A DNA stretch of 64,000 nucleotides from positions 124,001-188,000 of the forward strand of contig NZ_QBJD02000006.1 in NCBI RefSeq assembly GCF_003057745.1, written 5' to 3'. Position 1 is the stretch's first letter. The number at the start of each line of letters is the position of its first letter. The notes beneath the pieces were generated by a model. The model ran no database searches. It had not been told where the DNA came from and was given only the letters and a program-made list of their open reading frames with translations. Shown one piece after another: positions 10,112 to 20,677 of this stretch. This DNA comes from Enterobacter sp. RIT418. Lineage in GTDB: Bacteria > Pseudomonadota > Gammaproteobacteria > Enterobacterales > Enterobacteriaceae. The position numbers were made by a program, and so were the translations under genes.

Positions 10112-10283
10112 CCTGCAAAGGGGAGTAACTTCCTTGCCGGTGGATCGTCATTACGATGCGTTAATCGCGCATCCGGTCGCCGGGCAACCTTAACGGTTGT
10201 AAGTGAGACCTTGCCGGAAGGCGAGGTCTATGCATAAAACGCTAGCGGCTATCGTCTTCTGACCATAGCCGTTTTTGTTTTTT
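10112..10283 (+). promoter_or_regulatory. yybP-ykoY (Mn2+) riboswitch, alx PRE leader
   Basis: The ~200-base leader of alx contains the conserved yybP-ykoY elements: AAAGGGGAGTAACTTCC at the start (10117), GCCGG stems, GGGCAACC (10182) and a late GAGACCTTGCCGGAAGGC segment (10205). In E. coli this leader (also called the PRE element or SraF) senses Mn2+ and alkaline pH and raises alx expression. A terminator-type hairpin with a T-run follows before the gene, so control could act on transcription as well as on translation. Confidence 0.88.
10243..10283 (+). terminator. Terminator-type hairpin within the alx leader
   Basis: The stem CGGCTAT (10246-10252) pairs with ATAGCCG (10265-10271) and is followed by TTTTTGTTTTTT. 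It sits 17 bases before the alx start codon, so it may be the expression platform of the riboswitch. Confidence 0.65.
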
Positions 10284-10300
10284 ATGCGTAAGGAAAAAGT

Positions 10301-11266
10301 ATGAATACTGTCGGTACTCCGCTGCTGTGGGGCGGGTTCGCTGTCGTGGTACTCATCATGCTGGCGATCGATCTCTTCCTCCAGGGGCGTCGCGGTGAGC
10401 ATGGAATGACCATGAAGCAGGCCGCCGCCTGGTCCCTGGTGTGGGTTACGCTCTCACTGCTGTTCTGCGCCGCCTTCTGGTGGTATCTGGCCTCGACCGA
10501 AGGCCGCGCCGTTGCCGATCCTCAGGCGCTCGCCTTCCTCACCGGCTACTTAATCGAAAAAGCCCTTGCGGTCGATAACGTCTTCGTCTGGCTGATGCTG
10601 TTCAGCTACTTTGCCGTGCCTGCGTCGCTTCAGCGCCGCGTGCTGGTGTACGGCGTGCTGGGCGCGATTATCCTGCGTACGATTATGATCTTCGCGGGCA
10701 GCTGGCTGATTACCCAGTTTGAATGGCTGCTGTACGTCTTCGGCGCGTTCCTGCTGTTTACCGGTGTCAAAATGGCGCTGGCAAAAGAAGATGAGACGGG
10801 TATTGGCGAGAAGCCGCTGGTGAAGTGGATCCGCGGTCATCTGCGCATGACCGACAAGATCGAGAGCGAGCACTTCTTCGTGCGCCAGAACGGTCTGCTG
10901 TTTGCTACTCCGCTACTGCTGGTGCTGATTCTGGTTGAGCTGAGCGACGTGATTTTCGCGGTAGACAGCATCCCGGCGATCTTCGCGGTGACCACCGACC
11001 CGTTCATCGTGTTGACCTCAAACCTGTTCGCGATCCTCGGCCTGCGCGCAATGTATTTCCTGCTGGCGGGCGCGGCGGAGCGCTTCTCCATGCTGAAGTA
11101 CGGCCTGTCGGTAATTCTGGTGTTTATCGGTATCAAGATGCTGATCGTCGACTTCTACCATATCCCGATCGCGATTTCGCTCGGCGTGGTGTTTGGCATT
11201 CTGATCGTGACGCTGATTATCAATACCTGGGTTAACCGCCAGCACGATAAAAAGCAGGTGGAGTAA
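10301..11266 (+). CDS. alx: TerC-family membrane protein Alx (manganese exporter)
   Basis: 321 residues with about nine membrane segments, beginning [15 protein letters not shown]; the family core [12 protein letters not shown] and [17 protein letters not shown] carries the acidic residues thought to handle metal. In E. coli, Alx is induced at alkaline pH and by Mn2+ through its riboswitch leader and helps keep Mn2+ in balance. It acts in the inner membrane. It is preceded by the yybP-ykoY leader and followed by an inverted copy of the GGGGAGAGGG-type palindrome. SD AAGGAAAAAGT is suitable. Confidence 0.95.
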   Translation: MNTVGTPLLWGGFAVVVLIMLAIDLFLQGRRGEHGMTMKQAAAWSLVWVTLSLLFCAAFWWYLASTEGRAVADPQALAFLTGYLIEKALAVDNVFVWLMLFSYFAVPASLQRRVLVYGVLGAIILRTIMIFAGSWLITQFEWLLYVFGAFLLFTGVKMALAKEDETGIGEKPLVKWIRGHLRMTDKIESEHFFVRQNGLLFATPLLLVLILVELSDVIFAVDSIPAIFAVTTDPFIVLTSNLFAILGLRAMYFLLAGAAERFSMLKYGLSVILVFIGIKMLIVDFYHIPIAISLGVVFGILIVTLIINTWVNRQHDKKQVE

Positions 11267-11269
11267 TAC

Positions 11270-11302
11270 CCTCACCCCGGCCCTCTCCCAAAGGGAGAGG
11301 GT
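11270..11302. repeat. GGGGAGAGGG-type palindrome, single copy in reverse orientation
   Basis: CCTCACCCCGG followed by CCCTCTCCCAAAGGGAGAGGG, the reverse complement of the family's palindrome-plus-tail form. A run of A follows on the plus strand. It lies 3 bases after the alx stop and may act as the 3' end stabiliser or terminator of alx. Confidence 0.8.
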
Positions 11303-11446
11303 GAAAAAAAGCGCCGCCCGGCACTCTCGTTAACTAATAGTTAAAAAATATGACGCAGCACGTAAAATCCAGCATTTTACGCTTCCCTCCTTTCGCACAT
11401 TCCCTATACTCGACCAGGCAAACATTTTCTTACATCCGGACATAAA

Positions 11447-11462
11447 TGTGACTTAGAGCACA
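11447..11462 (+). promoter_or_regulatory. CRP-type site upstream of sstT
   Basis: TGTGA-CTTAGA-GCACA, flanked by AAA and TCC, is a strong match to the CRP consensus. It lies 37-52 bases before the sstT start codon and sits between two direct repeats ACATCCGGA (11432-11440 and 11460-11468). A possible -10, TATACT, lies upstream at 11405, so the site could be repressing or belong to a second promoter. Confidence 0.5.
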
Positions 11463-11498
11463 TCCGGAATGGAACATAATTTCACTCAGGAATATTGT

Positions 11499-12740
11499 AT
11501 GAGCACACAATCAACGGGGCTTTTTGCGCGCCTGGCGCAAGGGAGTCTGGTTAAACAAATTCTGGCAGGGCTGGTGCTGGGCATTCTGCTGGCAATGGTG
11601 TCAAAACCTGCAGCAGAGGCCACGGGACTCCTCGGCACCCTTTTCGTCGGCGCCCTGAAAGCCGTCGCACCGGTTCTGGTTTTGATGCTGGTCATGGCAT
11701 CGATTGCCAACCACCAGCACGGACAAAAAACCAACATTCGCCCTATTCTGTTCCTGTATCTTCTGGGAACCTTCTCTGCAGCCCTAACGGCCGTGGTGTT
11801 CAGCTTCCTGTTTCCGTCCACGCTGCACCTGACCAGCGCGGCCGGTGATATCACGCCGCCATCCGGCATTGTCGAAGTGCTTCGCGGCCTGCTGATGAGC
11901 ATGGTCTCTAACCCCATCACGGCGCTGATGAACGGTAACTACATCGGTATCCTGGTCTGGGCGATTGGTCTGGGCTTCGCGCTGCGTCACGGTAACGACA
12001 CAACAAAACACCTGGTCAACGATTTGTCGAACGCCGTCACCTTTATGGTGAAACTGGTGATTCGCTTTGCGCCCATCGGGATCTTCGGGCTGGTCTCCTC
12101 TACGCTGGCCACCACCGGTTTTGACGCGCTGTGGGGTTACGCGCAGCTGCTGGTTGTTCTGGTCGGCTGTATGCTGTTGGTTGCGCTGGTGATCAACCCG
12201 CTGCTGGTGTTCTGGCAGATCCGCCGCAACCCGTATCCGCTGGTGCTGACCTGCCTGCGCGAGAGCGGCGTGTATGCGTTCTTCACCCGCAGCTCTGCGG
12301 CAAATATTCCAGTTAACATGGCGCTGGCGGAGAAGCTGAACCTGGATCGCGATACCTATTCCGTCTCCATTCCGCTGGGTGCAACCGTGAACATGGCGGG
12401 CGCGGCCATTACCATTACCGTGCTGACCCTGGCGGCGGTGCATACGCTGGGCATTCCGGTCGATCTGCCAACCGCGCTGCTGCTGAGCGTGGTGGCGTCG
12501 CTGTGTGCCTGTGGCGCATCCGGCGTGGCGGGTGGTTCGCTGCTGCTGATCCCGCTGGCGTGCAATATGTTCGGTATCCCGAACGAGATCGCCATGCAGG
12601 TGGTGGCCGTCGGCTTTATCATCGGCGTATTGCAGGACTCCTGCGAAACGGCGCTAAACTCCTCTACCGACGTGCTGTTTACCGCAGCTGCCTGTCAGGC
12701 GGAAGACGCGCGATTAGCGAAAAACGCGCTGCGAGGTTAA
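11499..12740 (+). CDS. sstT: Na+/serine (threonine) symporter SstT
   Basis: 413 residues from the ATG at 11499; an upstream in-frame ATG would add 10 residues not found in E. coli SstT (414 residues). It belongs to the dicarboxylate/amino acid:cation symporter family, with eight or so membrane helices, the serine-rich hairpin near [13 protein letters not shown] and the ion-site region [12 protein letters not shown]. It imports serine and threonine with Na+. In E. coli sstT is a target of the small RNA GcvB; I did not confirm pairing here. AGGAA lies 7-8 bases before the start. A compound terminator module follows; E. coli ygjV, expected next, is missing. Confidence 0.95.
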   Translation: MSTQSTGLFARLAQGSLVKQILAGLVLGILLAMVSKPAAEATGLLGTLFVGALKAVAPVLVLMLVMASIANHQHGQKTNIRPILFLYLLGTFSAALTAVVFSFLFPSTLHLTSAAGDITPPSGIVEVLRGLLMSMVSNPITALMNGNYIGILVWAIGLGFALRHGNDTTKHLVNDLSNAVTFMVKLVIRFAPIGIFGLVSSTLATTGFDALWGYAQLLVVLVGCMLLVALVINPLLVFWQIRRNPYPLVLTCLRESGVYAFFTRSSAANIPVNMALAEKLNLDRDTYSVSIPLGATVNMAGAAITITVLTLAAVHTLGIPVDLPTALLLSVVASLCACGASGVAGGSLLLIPLACNMFGIPNEIAMQVVAVGFIIGVLQDSCETALNSSTDVLFTAAACQAEDARLAKNALRG

Positions 12741-12742
12741 CA

Positions 12743-12830
12743 GCAAAACGGCAACCCTGAGGTTGCCGTTTTTAGTGTTTGCCCCCTCTCCCCGTGGGAG
12801 AGGGCCGGGGTGAGAGCATCAGGCCGCACC
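12743..12830. repeat. Compound terminator-palindrome module, copy B
   Basis: A terminator (AACGGCAACC / GGTTGCCGTT plus T-run, 12747-12773), TAGTGTTTGC, the palindrome CCCTCTCCCCGTGGGAGAGG (12784-12803), then CCGGGGTGAGAGCATCAG and GCCGCACC. The same order and spacing as copies A and C. It separates convergent sstT and uxaA. Confidence 0.85.
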
Positions 12831-12832
12831 GA

Positions 12833-14320
12833 TTAAAGCGTCACACCGCTCTTAAAGATCGCCAGCTCGCGGAAATCGTTCTTCTCGTTGCACGTCTGCC
12901 TGCCGTTGGCAAATTCGACGATGGCATCCACAAACTCCGCCAGCAGTTCCGGCATCGCTTTGCCGTGGATCAGCTGCCCCGCATCGAAATCAATCCAGTG
13001 CTTTTTCTTCGCCGCCAGCTCGCTGTTGGTGGCGATTTTCACCGTCGGCACAAAGCCGCCGTACGGCGTGCCGCGCCCGGTGCTGAACAGCACCATGTGG
13101 CAGCCCGCGCCCGCCAGCGCGCTGGTGGCGACCGCATCGTTACCCGGCGCGCTCAGCAGGTTGAGGCCGTGCGTTTTCAGCCGCTCGCCGTAGCGCAGCA
13201 CGTCCACCACCTGGCTTGCGCCGGCTTTCTGGGTGCAGCCAAGCGATTTCTCTTCAAGCGTGGTGATCCCGCCCGCCTTGTTGCCCGGCGATGGATTTTC
13301 ATAAATCGGCTGGTTGTGGGCGATAAAGTACTGCTTGAAGTCGTTGACCATCGTAACGGTCTTTTCAAACGTCTCTTCGTCGCGGCAGTGGCTCATCAGA
13401 ATTCGCTCTGCGCCAAACATTTCCGGCACTTCGGTCAGCACCGTGGTGCCGCCGTTGGCAATCATGTAGTCCGAGAAGCGGCCCAGCATCGGGTTGGCCG
13501 TAATGCCGGACAGCCCGTCCGAACCGCCGCACTCCAGGCCAAACTTCAGCTCGCTCAGCTTGCCCGCTTCACGCTGGTCGTGGCGCATCACCTCATACAG
13601 CTGGTGTAGCTGCTCCAGCCCCGCCTCCACTTCGTCATCCTGATGCTGACACACCATAAAGCGCACGCGCTCGGGGTCGAACTCGCCCAGCGTTTCGCGG
13701 AAAGCATCCACCTGGTTGTTTTCACAGCCCAGGCCAATCACCAGCACCGCGCCCGCGTTCGGGTGGCGAACCATGTTTTGCAGCATGGTTCGCGTATTAA
13801 TATGGTCATCGCCGAGCTGCGAGCAGCCGTAGGTGTGGCTGAAAAGATGAACGCCGTCGGTGCCTTCGGCATCCCGAGTCTCTTTCAGGAAGCGCGTCTG
13901 GATCTGACGCGCAATCCCGTTCACGCAGCCTACGGTCGGCAAGATCCACAGCTCGTTGCGGATCCCCACCTCGCCACCGGCGCGGCGGTAGATCTGCACG
14001 TCGCGATCCGCCGCCTGCCCCGCTTCAGCCTGAACGTCAGGTTGATAGCTGTACTCGTCCAGGTCGCTGAGGTTGGTGCGGGTATTGTGCGAGTGAATGT
14101 GTTCACCCGGCGCAATATCCTGGAGCGCGTGACCAATGGGCAAACCGTACTTCACGACGTTTTCCCCTTTGGCGATGGGGCACACGGCAAATTTATGCCC
14201 GCGCGAAATCGCCTCGCGCAGGGTGACCGTATGGTTCTCAACGGTCACCACCGCGCCTTCGGTTAAATCGGCCAGCGCAACGGCCACGTTATCCAGCGAA
14301 TGGATCTTAATGTAGTGCAT
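12833..14320 (-). CDS. uxaA: Altronate dehydratase
   Basis: 495 residues, as in E. coli UxaA. It dehydrates D-altronate to 2-keto-3-deoxygluconate in galacturonate catabolism and is an iron-dependent enzyme of the UxaA/GarD family. The N-terminal ~100 residues are the SAF-like domain (HYIKIHSLDNVAVAL). The large C-terminal domain has the family's TYGCSQLG, IGLGCENNQ, LECGGSDGLSG and STGRGTPYG stretches with cysteines for the metal site. It is the second gene of uxaCA, 17 bases after uxaC, and paralogous to garD in this window. GAGG lies 6 bases before the start. Confidence 0.96.
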   Translation of the reverse strand: MHYIKIHSLDNVAVALADLTEGAVVTVENHTVTLREAISRGHKFAVCPIAKGENVVKYGLPIGHALQDIAPGEHIHSHNTRTNLSDLDEYSYQPDVQAEAGQAADRDVQIYRRAGGEVGIRNELWILPTVGCVNGIARQIQTRFLKETRDAEGTDGVHLFSHTYGCSQLGDDHINTRTMLQNMVRHPNAGAVLVIGLGCENNQVDAFRETLGEFDPERVRFMVCQHQDDEVEAGLEQLHQLYEVMRHDQREAGKLSELKFGLECGGSDGLSGITANPMLGRFSDYMIANGGTTVLTEVPEMFGAERILMSHCRDEETFEKTVTMVNDFKQYFIAHNQPIYENPSPGNKAGGITTLEEKSLGCTQKAGASQVVDVLRYGERLKTHGLNLLSAPGNDAVATSALAGAGCHMVLFSTGRGTPYGGFVPTVKIATNSELAAKKKHWIDFDAGQLIHGKAMPELLAEFVDAIVEFANGRQTCNEKNDFRELAIFKSGVTL

Positions 14321-14337
14321 ATCAACCTCAGACGGCC

Positions 14338-15792
<1,455 letters not shown>

Positions 15793-15803
15793 TCAGATGC
15801 TGC

Positions 15804-15822
15804 AAAGTTATCACACCAATTT
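15804..15822 (-). promoter_or_regulatory. Candidate ExuR operator near uxaC
   Basis: Read on the minus strand, AAATTGGTGTGATAACTTT resembles the ExuR/UxuR operator AAATTGGTATACCAATTT, with a strong left half and a degenerate right half. It lies ~60 bases upstream of uxaC, so a bound repressor would overlap the promoter. Confidence 0.5.
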
Positions 15823-15964
15823 CCAGAGCCCGTAGTTTTTTTCGTGAGTCAGATCAATAAACGCTGACAAATAATTTACCATCAAAGAGGTAAACCCGCC
15901 TGAAAACCGCGCCGTTACTGGCTTCTCTCGCCAGTCAGAATGCCCCTACAAAGATTCCAGCAAT

Positions 15965-15980
15965 TGTGATGTCACTCACC
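15965..15980. promoter_or_regulatory. CRP-type site in the uxaC-exuT control region
   Basis: TGTGA-TGTCAC-TCACC matches the CRP consensus at 9 of 10 positions. It is immediately next to a candidate ExuR operator, 215 bases from uxaC and 245 bases from exuT. Catabolite control of hexuronate genes is established in E. coli. Confidence 0.6.
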
Positions 15981-15985
15981 TTTTA

Positions 15986-16002
15986 AAGTTGTATGACAAG
16001 TT
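15986..16002. promoter_or_regulatory. Candidate ExuR operator near the CRP site
   Basis: AAGTTGTATGACAAGTT contains the dyad TTGT-ATG-ACAA, matching the TNGT-N3-ACNA pattern of FadR-family (FCD) GntR regulators, the class to which ExuR belongs. The rest of the 475-base gap (15751-16225) holds a stem-loop at 16045-16063 (CCGGTGT / ACACCGG) and no credible gene. Confidence 0.5.
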
Positions 16003-16225
16003 ATCTTTTTCGCCGTCGCATCAATAAGCCGACGGAATGCATTCCCGGTGTCAGATACACCGGAATTAACGGTATGGATACCCATTTAAGCACGATGACT
16101 TTTGGCAGGGTTCGGGCCGGACCGGAACGTTTTCTGGTGATGCCCCTCCCGTTAACAATCGTTCCCGTAGACGGTTGAGCGGTTGCCGCACCCGGTGCGG
16201 AAATCACATAACGATGAGGTTTTAC

Positions 16226-17524
16226 ATGCGTAAAATTAAAGGGTTACGTTGGTATATGATTGCACTGGTGACGCTCGGCACCGTGCTGGGTTACCTGACG
16301 CGTAATACCATTGCGGCGGCTGCGCCAACGCTAATGGAAGAACTGCACATTTCGACCCAGCAGTATTCGTACATCATTGCGGCCTACTCCGCGGCTTATA
16401 CCATCATGCAGCCGGTTGCCGGCTATGTGCTTGACGTGTTGGGCACCAAAATCGGTTATGCCTTCTTCGCCGTCACCTGGGCTGTTTTCTGTGGCGCAAC
16501 CGCGCTGGCAGGCAGCTGGGGCGGCCTGGCGCTGGCGCGCGGCGCGGTCGGTGCGGCCGAGGCAGCGATGATCCCGGCGGGGCTGAAAGCCAGTTCCGAA
16601 TGGTTCCCGGCGAAAGAGCGCTCCATTGCCGTCGGCTACTTCAACGTCGGCTCGTCGATTGGCGCAATGATTGCTCCGCCGCTGGTGGTGTGGGCAATCG
16701 TGATGCACAGCTGGCAGCTGGCGTTCATCATCTCCGGCGTGCTGAGCTTCGCCTGGGCCATGGCCTGGCTGATTTTCTACAAACACCCGCGCGATCAGAA
16801 AAAGCTGTCTGAAGAAGAACGCGAGTACATCATCGGCGGCCAGGAAGCACAGCACCAGACCAACAACGGCAAAAAAATGTCCGTCCTGCAGATCCTCGGC
16901 ACCCGTCAGTTCTGGGGTATCGCCCTGCCGCGTTTCCTGGCCGAGCCCGCCTGGGGGACGTTCAACGCGTGGATCCCGCTGTTCATGTTTAAGGTGTACG
17001 GCTTTAACCTGAAAGAGATTGCGATGTTCGCCTGGATGCCGATGCTGTTTGCGGACCTCGGCTGTATCGTTGGCGGCTACCTGCCTCCGCTGTTCCAGCG
17101 CTGGTTTGGCGTGAACCTGATCGTCTCCCGTAAAATGGTGGTGACGATGGGCGCGCTGCTGATGATTGGCCCGGGGATGATCGGCCTGTTCACCAGCCCT
17201 TATATCGCTATCGCCCTGCTGTGCGTCGGTGGCTTTGCGCACCAGTCCCTGTCGGGCGCGCTGATTACGCTCTCATCCGACGTCTTTGGCCGTAACGAAG
17301 TGGCCACCGCCAACGGCCTGACCGGCATGGCCGCCTGGACCGCAAGCACCCTGTTCGCGCTGGTGGTGGGCGCCCTGGCAGATACCATCGGCTTTAGCCC
17401 GCTGTTCGCCGTGCTGGCCATTTTCGACCTGATGGGAGCCGTGGTGATCTGGACGGTGCTGAAGAGCAAATCCGCCGAGGAGCTGGAAAGAGAGTCCCTC
17501 CGGGGGCCGGCGACGCAGAGTTAG
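16226..17524 (+). CDS. exuT: Hexuronate:H+ symporter ExuT (MFS)
   Basis: 432 residues from the ATG at 16226 (GATGAGG SD 7 bases upstream); the frame extends 17 codons upstream from a TTG, but the E. coli protein begins RKIKGLRWYM. It is a 12-helix major facilitator of the anion:cation symporter family (VLGYLTRNTIAAAAP; signature EAAMIPAGLKASSEWFPAKE after helix 4). It imports D-galacturonate and D-glucuronate across the inner membrane for UxaC. The C-terminus diverges from E. coli, which is usual for MFS tails. It is divergent from uxaC and followed by a terminator, then exuR. Confidence 0.96.
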   Translation: MRKIKGLRWYMIALVTLGTVLGYLTRNTIAAAAPTLMEELHISTQQYSYIIAAYSAAYTIMQPVAGYVLDVLGTKIGYAFFAVTWAVFCGATALAGSWGGLALARGAVGAAEAAMIPAGLKASSEWFPAKERSIAVGYFNVGSSIGAMIAPPLVVWAIVMHSWQLAFIISGVLSFAWAMAWLIFYKHPRDQKKLSEEEREYIIGGQEAQHQTNNGKKMSVLQILGTRQFWGIALPRFLAEPAWGTFNAWIPLFMFKVYGFNLKEIAMFAWMPMLFADLGCIVGGYLPPLFQRWFGVNLIVSRKMVVTMGALLMIGPGMIGLFTSPYIAIALLCVGGFAHQSLSGALITLSSDVFGRNEVATANGLTGMAAWTASTLFALVVGALADTIGFSPLFAVLAIFDLMGAVVIWTVLKSKSAEELERESLRGPATQS

Positions 17525-17550
17525 CAACCTTTTTACCGCCGGGTATGTAG

Positions 17551-17576
17551 AAGCCGCCTCCGGGCGGCTTTTTTGA
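17551..17576 (+). terminator. Intrinsic terminator after exuT
   Basis: AAGCCGCC TCCG GGCGGCTTTTTT, an 8-bp GC-rich stem with a T-run, 27 bases after the exuT stop. It separates exuT from exuR, which therefore probably has its own promoter in the ~70 bases that follow. Confidence 0.85.
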
Positions 17577-17647
17577 TGGCGAAATCTGGAGACTGGCCTG
17601 CAAAAGTGGTATAACAAATACTCCGCCGTACCCTGCCTGGAGCGCAT

Positions 17648-18424
17648 ATGGAAATCACCGAACCCCGCCGTTTATATCAGCAACTTGCCGCTGAGCTGAA
17701 AGATCGCATTGAGCAAGGCGTCTATCTTGTTGGTGACAAACTCCCCGCCGAGCGCTTTATCGCGGATGAAAAAAGCGTCAGCCGCACCGTAGTGCGTGAA
17801 GCGATCATCATGCTGGAAGTAGAAGGCTATGTCGAAGTGCGCAAAGGTTCCGGCATCCACGTGATCTCCAACCAGGCCAAACACTCGCCCGTCCCGGACG
17901 AAAGCCTGGAATTTGCCAGCTACGGTCCGTTTGAGCTGCTCCAGGCTCGCCAGCTAATTGAAAGCAACATTGCCGAGTTTGCCGCCACCCAGGTGACCAA
18001 GCAGGACATCATGAAGCTGATGGAAATCCAGGAGAAAGCGCGTAAGGAAAAATGTTTCCGCGATTCAGAGTGGGATTTGCAGTTCCACGTTCAGGTTGCG
18101 CTGGCAACCCAAAATACGGCGCTTGCGGCAATCGTGGAAAAAATGTGGACTCAGCGCGTTCACAACCCGTACTGGAAAAAACTGCACGATCATATCGATT
18201 CACGCACCGTGGATAACTGGTGTGACGATCACGATCAAATTCTTAAAGCGTTGATTCGCAAAGACCCGCACGCGGCAAAGCTGGCAATGTGGCAGCACCT
18301 GGAAAATACCAAACAGATGCTGTTTAACGAAACCAGCGACGACTTCGAATTTAACGCTGACCGCTATCTTTTTGCCGATAATCCTGTCGTTCACCTCGAT
18401 ACGGCCACCAGTCAGGCAAAATAG
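17648..18424 (+). CDS. exuR: Hexuronate regulon repressor ExuR (GntR/FadR family)
   Basis: 258 residues, the length of E. coli ExuR. The N-terminal winged helix-turn-helix (residues ~8-75) has [23 protein letters not shown] and [19 protein letters not shown]; the C-terminal ~160 residues are the all-helical FCD effector domain ([15 protein letters not shown]). It represses uxaCA, exuT and other hexuronate genes and is released by galacturonate or glucuronate (family knowledge). Candidate operators lie between uxaC and exuT. It is followed by a gene-free stretch and yqjA. Confidence 0.95.
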   Translation: MEITEPRRLYQQLAAELKDRIEQGVYLVGDKLPAERFIADEKSVSRTVVREAIIMLEVEGYVEVRKGSGIHVISNQAKHSPVPDESLEFASYGPFELLQARQLIESNIAEFAATQVTKQDIMKLMEIQEKARKEKCFRDSEWDLQFHVQVALATQNTALAAIVEKMWTQRVHNPYWKKLHDHIDSRTVDNWCDDHDQILKALIRKDPHAAKLAMWQHLENTKQMLFNETSDDFEFNADRYLFADNPVVHLDTATSQAK

Positions 18425-18768
18425 CGCCCCGCTTCGCTGACAAAGCCCATCGCTGCGCACTCCTGCGCCGGTGGGTAAGCAAAACATATATTGTGTCAGC
18501 CTTTGTAAAATCCCTCGCTCACTTCCGGGGCTTACGCCAAAATCAGTTTGCTCATGCAATTTCTGTGACGAGAATCGTTGGGCTTTGTTACAATTGGATT
18601 CAATTTGCTTTCTAGTAAGTTAGTGCTTGCTTACCAGCCAATTAACAGGGAACAGTTCTGGCCACCACCCATGTGTCCGCGAGCGACCATAATGAAATCA
18701 CTAGAATGTCGCCGTACTGTTTTTCCCGGATAACAGGCGTGACGTTAACCGATTTCCAGGAACACTGA
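18425..18768 (+). other. Gene-free stretch with predicted yqjA promoter
   Basis: 344 bases between exuR and yqjA with no credible gene. A possible promoter is GTGACG (18565-18570) and TACAAT (18589-18594) with an 18-base spacer, leaving a ~170-base leader to yqjA. In E. coli yqjA-mzrA is controlled by CpxR, but I could not find a convincing GTAAA-N5-GTAAA box here. Confidence 0.4.
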
Positions 18769-19431
18769 ATGGAACTTTTGACCCAACTACTGAATGCCTT
18801 ATGGGCTCAGGATTTCGAAACGCTGGCCAACCCGTCCATGATTGGCATGCTCTATTTCGTTTTATTTATGATTCTGTTCCTTGAGAACGGACTGCTGCCT
18901 GCCGCGTTCTTACCGGGCGACAGCCTGCTGGTGCTGGTGGGCGTCCTGTGCGCGAAAGGGGCGATGGCCTTTCCGCAAACTATTCTGCTGCTGACGATTG
19001 CCGCCAGCCTGGGCTGTTGGGTGAGCTATATCCAGGGACGATGGCTCGGTAACACGCGCATTGTACAAAACTGGCTCTCGCATCTTCCCGCACATTACCA
19101 CCAGCGCGCGCACCACTTATTCCACAAGCACGGGCTCTCCGCGCTGCTGATGGGCCGCTTTATTGCCTTCGTGCGAACGCTGCTGCCAACCATTGCTGGC
19201 CTTTCCGGCCTGAGCAGCGCGCGCTTCCAGTTCTTCAACTGGATGAGCGGCCTGCTGTGGGTGCTGATCCTCACCACGCTGGGCTACGCGCTGGGCAAAA
19301 CGCCGGTGTTTATGAAATACGAAGATCAGCTGATGTCATGCCTGATGCTGCTTCCGGTGGTGCTGCTGGTCTTTGGCCTGGTCGGCTCGCTGGTGGTGCT
19401 GTGGAAGAAAAAATACGGGGCCAAGGGCTAA
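18769..19431 (+). CDS. yqjA: DedA-family inner-membrane protein YqjA
   Basis: 220 residues, collinear with E. coli YqjA. DedA (SNARE-associated/VTT) proteins are polytopic inner-membrane transporters or lipid scramblase-like proteins; YqjA is needed for alkaline tolerance and, together with YghB, for membrane potential and division. The family segments [35 protein letters not shown] and a basic C-terminus (KKKYG) are present. mzrA begins 2 bases after its stop, as in E. coli. Confidence 0.95.
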   Translation: MELLTQLLNALWAQDFETLANPSMIGMLYFVLFMILFLENGLLPAAFLPGDSLLVLVGVLCAKGAMAFPQTILLLTIAASLGCWVSYIQGRWLGNTRIVQNWLSHLPAHYHQRAHHLFHKHGLSALLMGRFIAFVRTLLPTIAGLSGLSSARFQFFNWMSGLLWVLILTTLGYALGKTPVFMKYEDQLMSCLMLLPVVLLVFGLVGSLVVLWKKKYGAKG

Positions 19432-19433
19432 CC

Positions 19434-19817
19434 ATGGCTATCTCACCGCGCGCGCTTCGTCGTTTTTCCTGGGCTCTTGCTGCGCTGATTATGTTCAGCA
19501 CGCTGGTTCTGCTCTGGACTGCGCTGCAGCATCAAGAATCTACGCTGGCGATTCGTCCCGTGAACCAGGGCGCCAGCGTGCCGGACGGTTTTTCCATCTG
19601 GCATCACCTGGATGCAAACGGTATCCGCTTTAAAAGCATCACGCCGCAGGACGACGTTTTGCTGATAAAATTTGACTCCAGCGCGCAAAGCGCCGCCGCA
19701 AAAGCGGTGCTGGACCGCACGCTGCCGCAGGGGTACATCATTGCGCAGCAGGATGATGACAGCCAGCCAGCGGCGTGGCTGTCACGCTTACGCGACACAT
19801 CGCATCGGTTTGGTTAA
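19434..19817 (+). CDS. mzrA: EnvZ/OmpR modulator MzrA
   Basis: 127 residues from the ATG at 19434, chosen because AAGGG lies just before it and E. coli MzrA starts at this point; the frame also runs upstream through yqjA. One N-terminal membrane helix (residues ~11-30, WALAALIMFSTLVLLWTAL) anchors a periplasmic domain (SVPDGFSIWHHLDANGI). MzrA binds EnvZ and links the CpxA and EnvZ systems, raising OmpR phosphorylation. It is in an operon with yqjA. Confidence 0.9.
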   Translation: MAISPRALRRFSWALAALIMFSTLVLLWTALQHQESTLAIRPVNQGASVPDGFSIWHHLDANGIRFKSITPQDDVLLIKFDSSAQSAAAKAVLDRTLPQGYIIAQQDDDSQPAAWLSRLRDTSHRFG

Positions 19818-19971
19818 TTACCAGGATTCCGAATCTTTTCACTGACTTTGGTGAATATGCCGTTTACTTACTATGCTTAAGTACGCGGAGCACCCCTCAA
19901 ATGTTCTCCGCATGACTTTGGAAAACGGCAATACCTCCAGGTTTGCCGTCACACAATGGAAGGTTTCAATA

Positions 19972-20340
19972 ATGAAATACCGCATCACTCTGGCTCTGGC
20001 CCTTTTTTCGTTAAGCACAGCATCCTTCGCGAACTCTCTTTGTCAGGAGAAGGAACAGGATATACAGCGTGAAATCAGTTATGCCGAAAAGCATCACAAC
20101 CAGCACCGGATCGACGGGCTGAAAAAAGCGCTGAGCGAAGTAAAAGCCAACTGCACGGACAGCCAGCTGCGTGCCGACCACCAGAAAAAAATCGCTGAAC
20201 AGAAGGACGAGATAGCCGAGCGCCGTCAAGACCTGCAGGAAGCGAAAGAGAAAGGTGATGCGGATAAAATTACCAAGCGCGAAAGAAAGCTGAAAGAGGC
20301 GCAGGATGACCTGAAAGCGCTGGAAGCTCGCGATTATTGA
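19972..20340 (+). CDS. yqjC: Periplasmic DUF1090 protein YqjC
   Basis: 122 residues from the ATG at 19972; an upstream ATG in frame would bury the signal peptide. Residues 1-20 are a signal peptide ending SFA. The mature part has two cysteines (LCQEKEQ and KANCTDS), probably disulfide-bonded, then a long charged coiled-coil segment (DEIAERRQDLQEAKEKG to the end). It is a DUF1090 family member of unknown function, located in the periplasm, upstream of the membrane-associated yqjD-E-K cluster as in E. coli. Confidence 0.92.
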   Translation: MKYRITLALALFSLSTASFANSLCQEKEQDIQREISYAEKHHNQHRIDGLKKALSEVKANCTDSQLRADHQKKIAEQKDEIAERRQDLQEAKEKGDADKITKRERKLKEAQDDLKALEARDY

Positions 20341-20369
20341 GTTAACGGAAATCTCAACAGGAGAGAATC

Positions 20370-20675
20370 ATGTCAAAAGATACGACTTCAGAAAATCTGC
20401 GCGCTGAACTGAAATCCCTGGCCGATACGCTGGAAGAGGTGCTGAACTCCTCGACCGATAAATCGAAAGAAGAGCTGAGCAAGCTGCGCAGCAAAGCGGA
20501 AAGCGCGCTGAAAGAGAGCCGCTATCGTCTGGGTGAAACCGGCGATGCGCTGGCAAAACAGACCCGCGAGGCCGCGGCGCGTGCAGACGAATACGTGCGT
20601 GATAACCCGTGGACCGGCGTAGGCATTGGCGCCGCGATTGGCGTCGTGCTGGGCGTTCTGCTGACGCGTCGTTAA
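20370..20675 (+). CDS. yqjD: Ribosome-associated inner-membrane protein YqjD (ElaB/YgaM family)
   Basis: 101 residues. The N-terminal ~75 residues are charged and helical (LRAELKSLADTLEEVLN), with an apolipoprotein-like amphipathic pattern, and the C-terminus is a single membrane helix with small residues (GIGAAIGVVLGVLL) and a terminal RR. In E. coli this tail-anchored protein binds 70S ribosomes and is induced in stationary phase by RpoS. CAGGAGAG is a strong SD. yqjE begins 2 bases after the stop. Confidence 0.95.
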   Translation: MSKDTTSENLRAELKSLADTLEEVLNSSTDKSKEELSKLRSKAESALKESRYRLGETGDALAKQTREAAARADEYVRDNPWTGVGIGAAIGVVLGVLLTRR

Positions 20676-20677
20676 TT

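Noticed and set aside
18425-18768. CpxR box ahead of yqjA
   Set aside because: Expected from E. coli, but no pair of GTAAA elements with the right spacing is visible; not reported.
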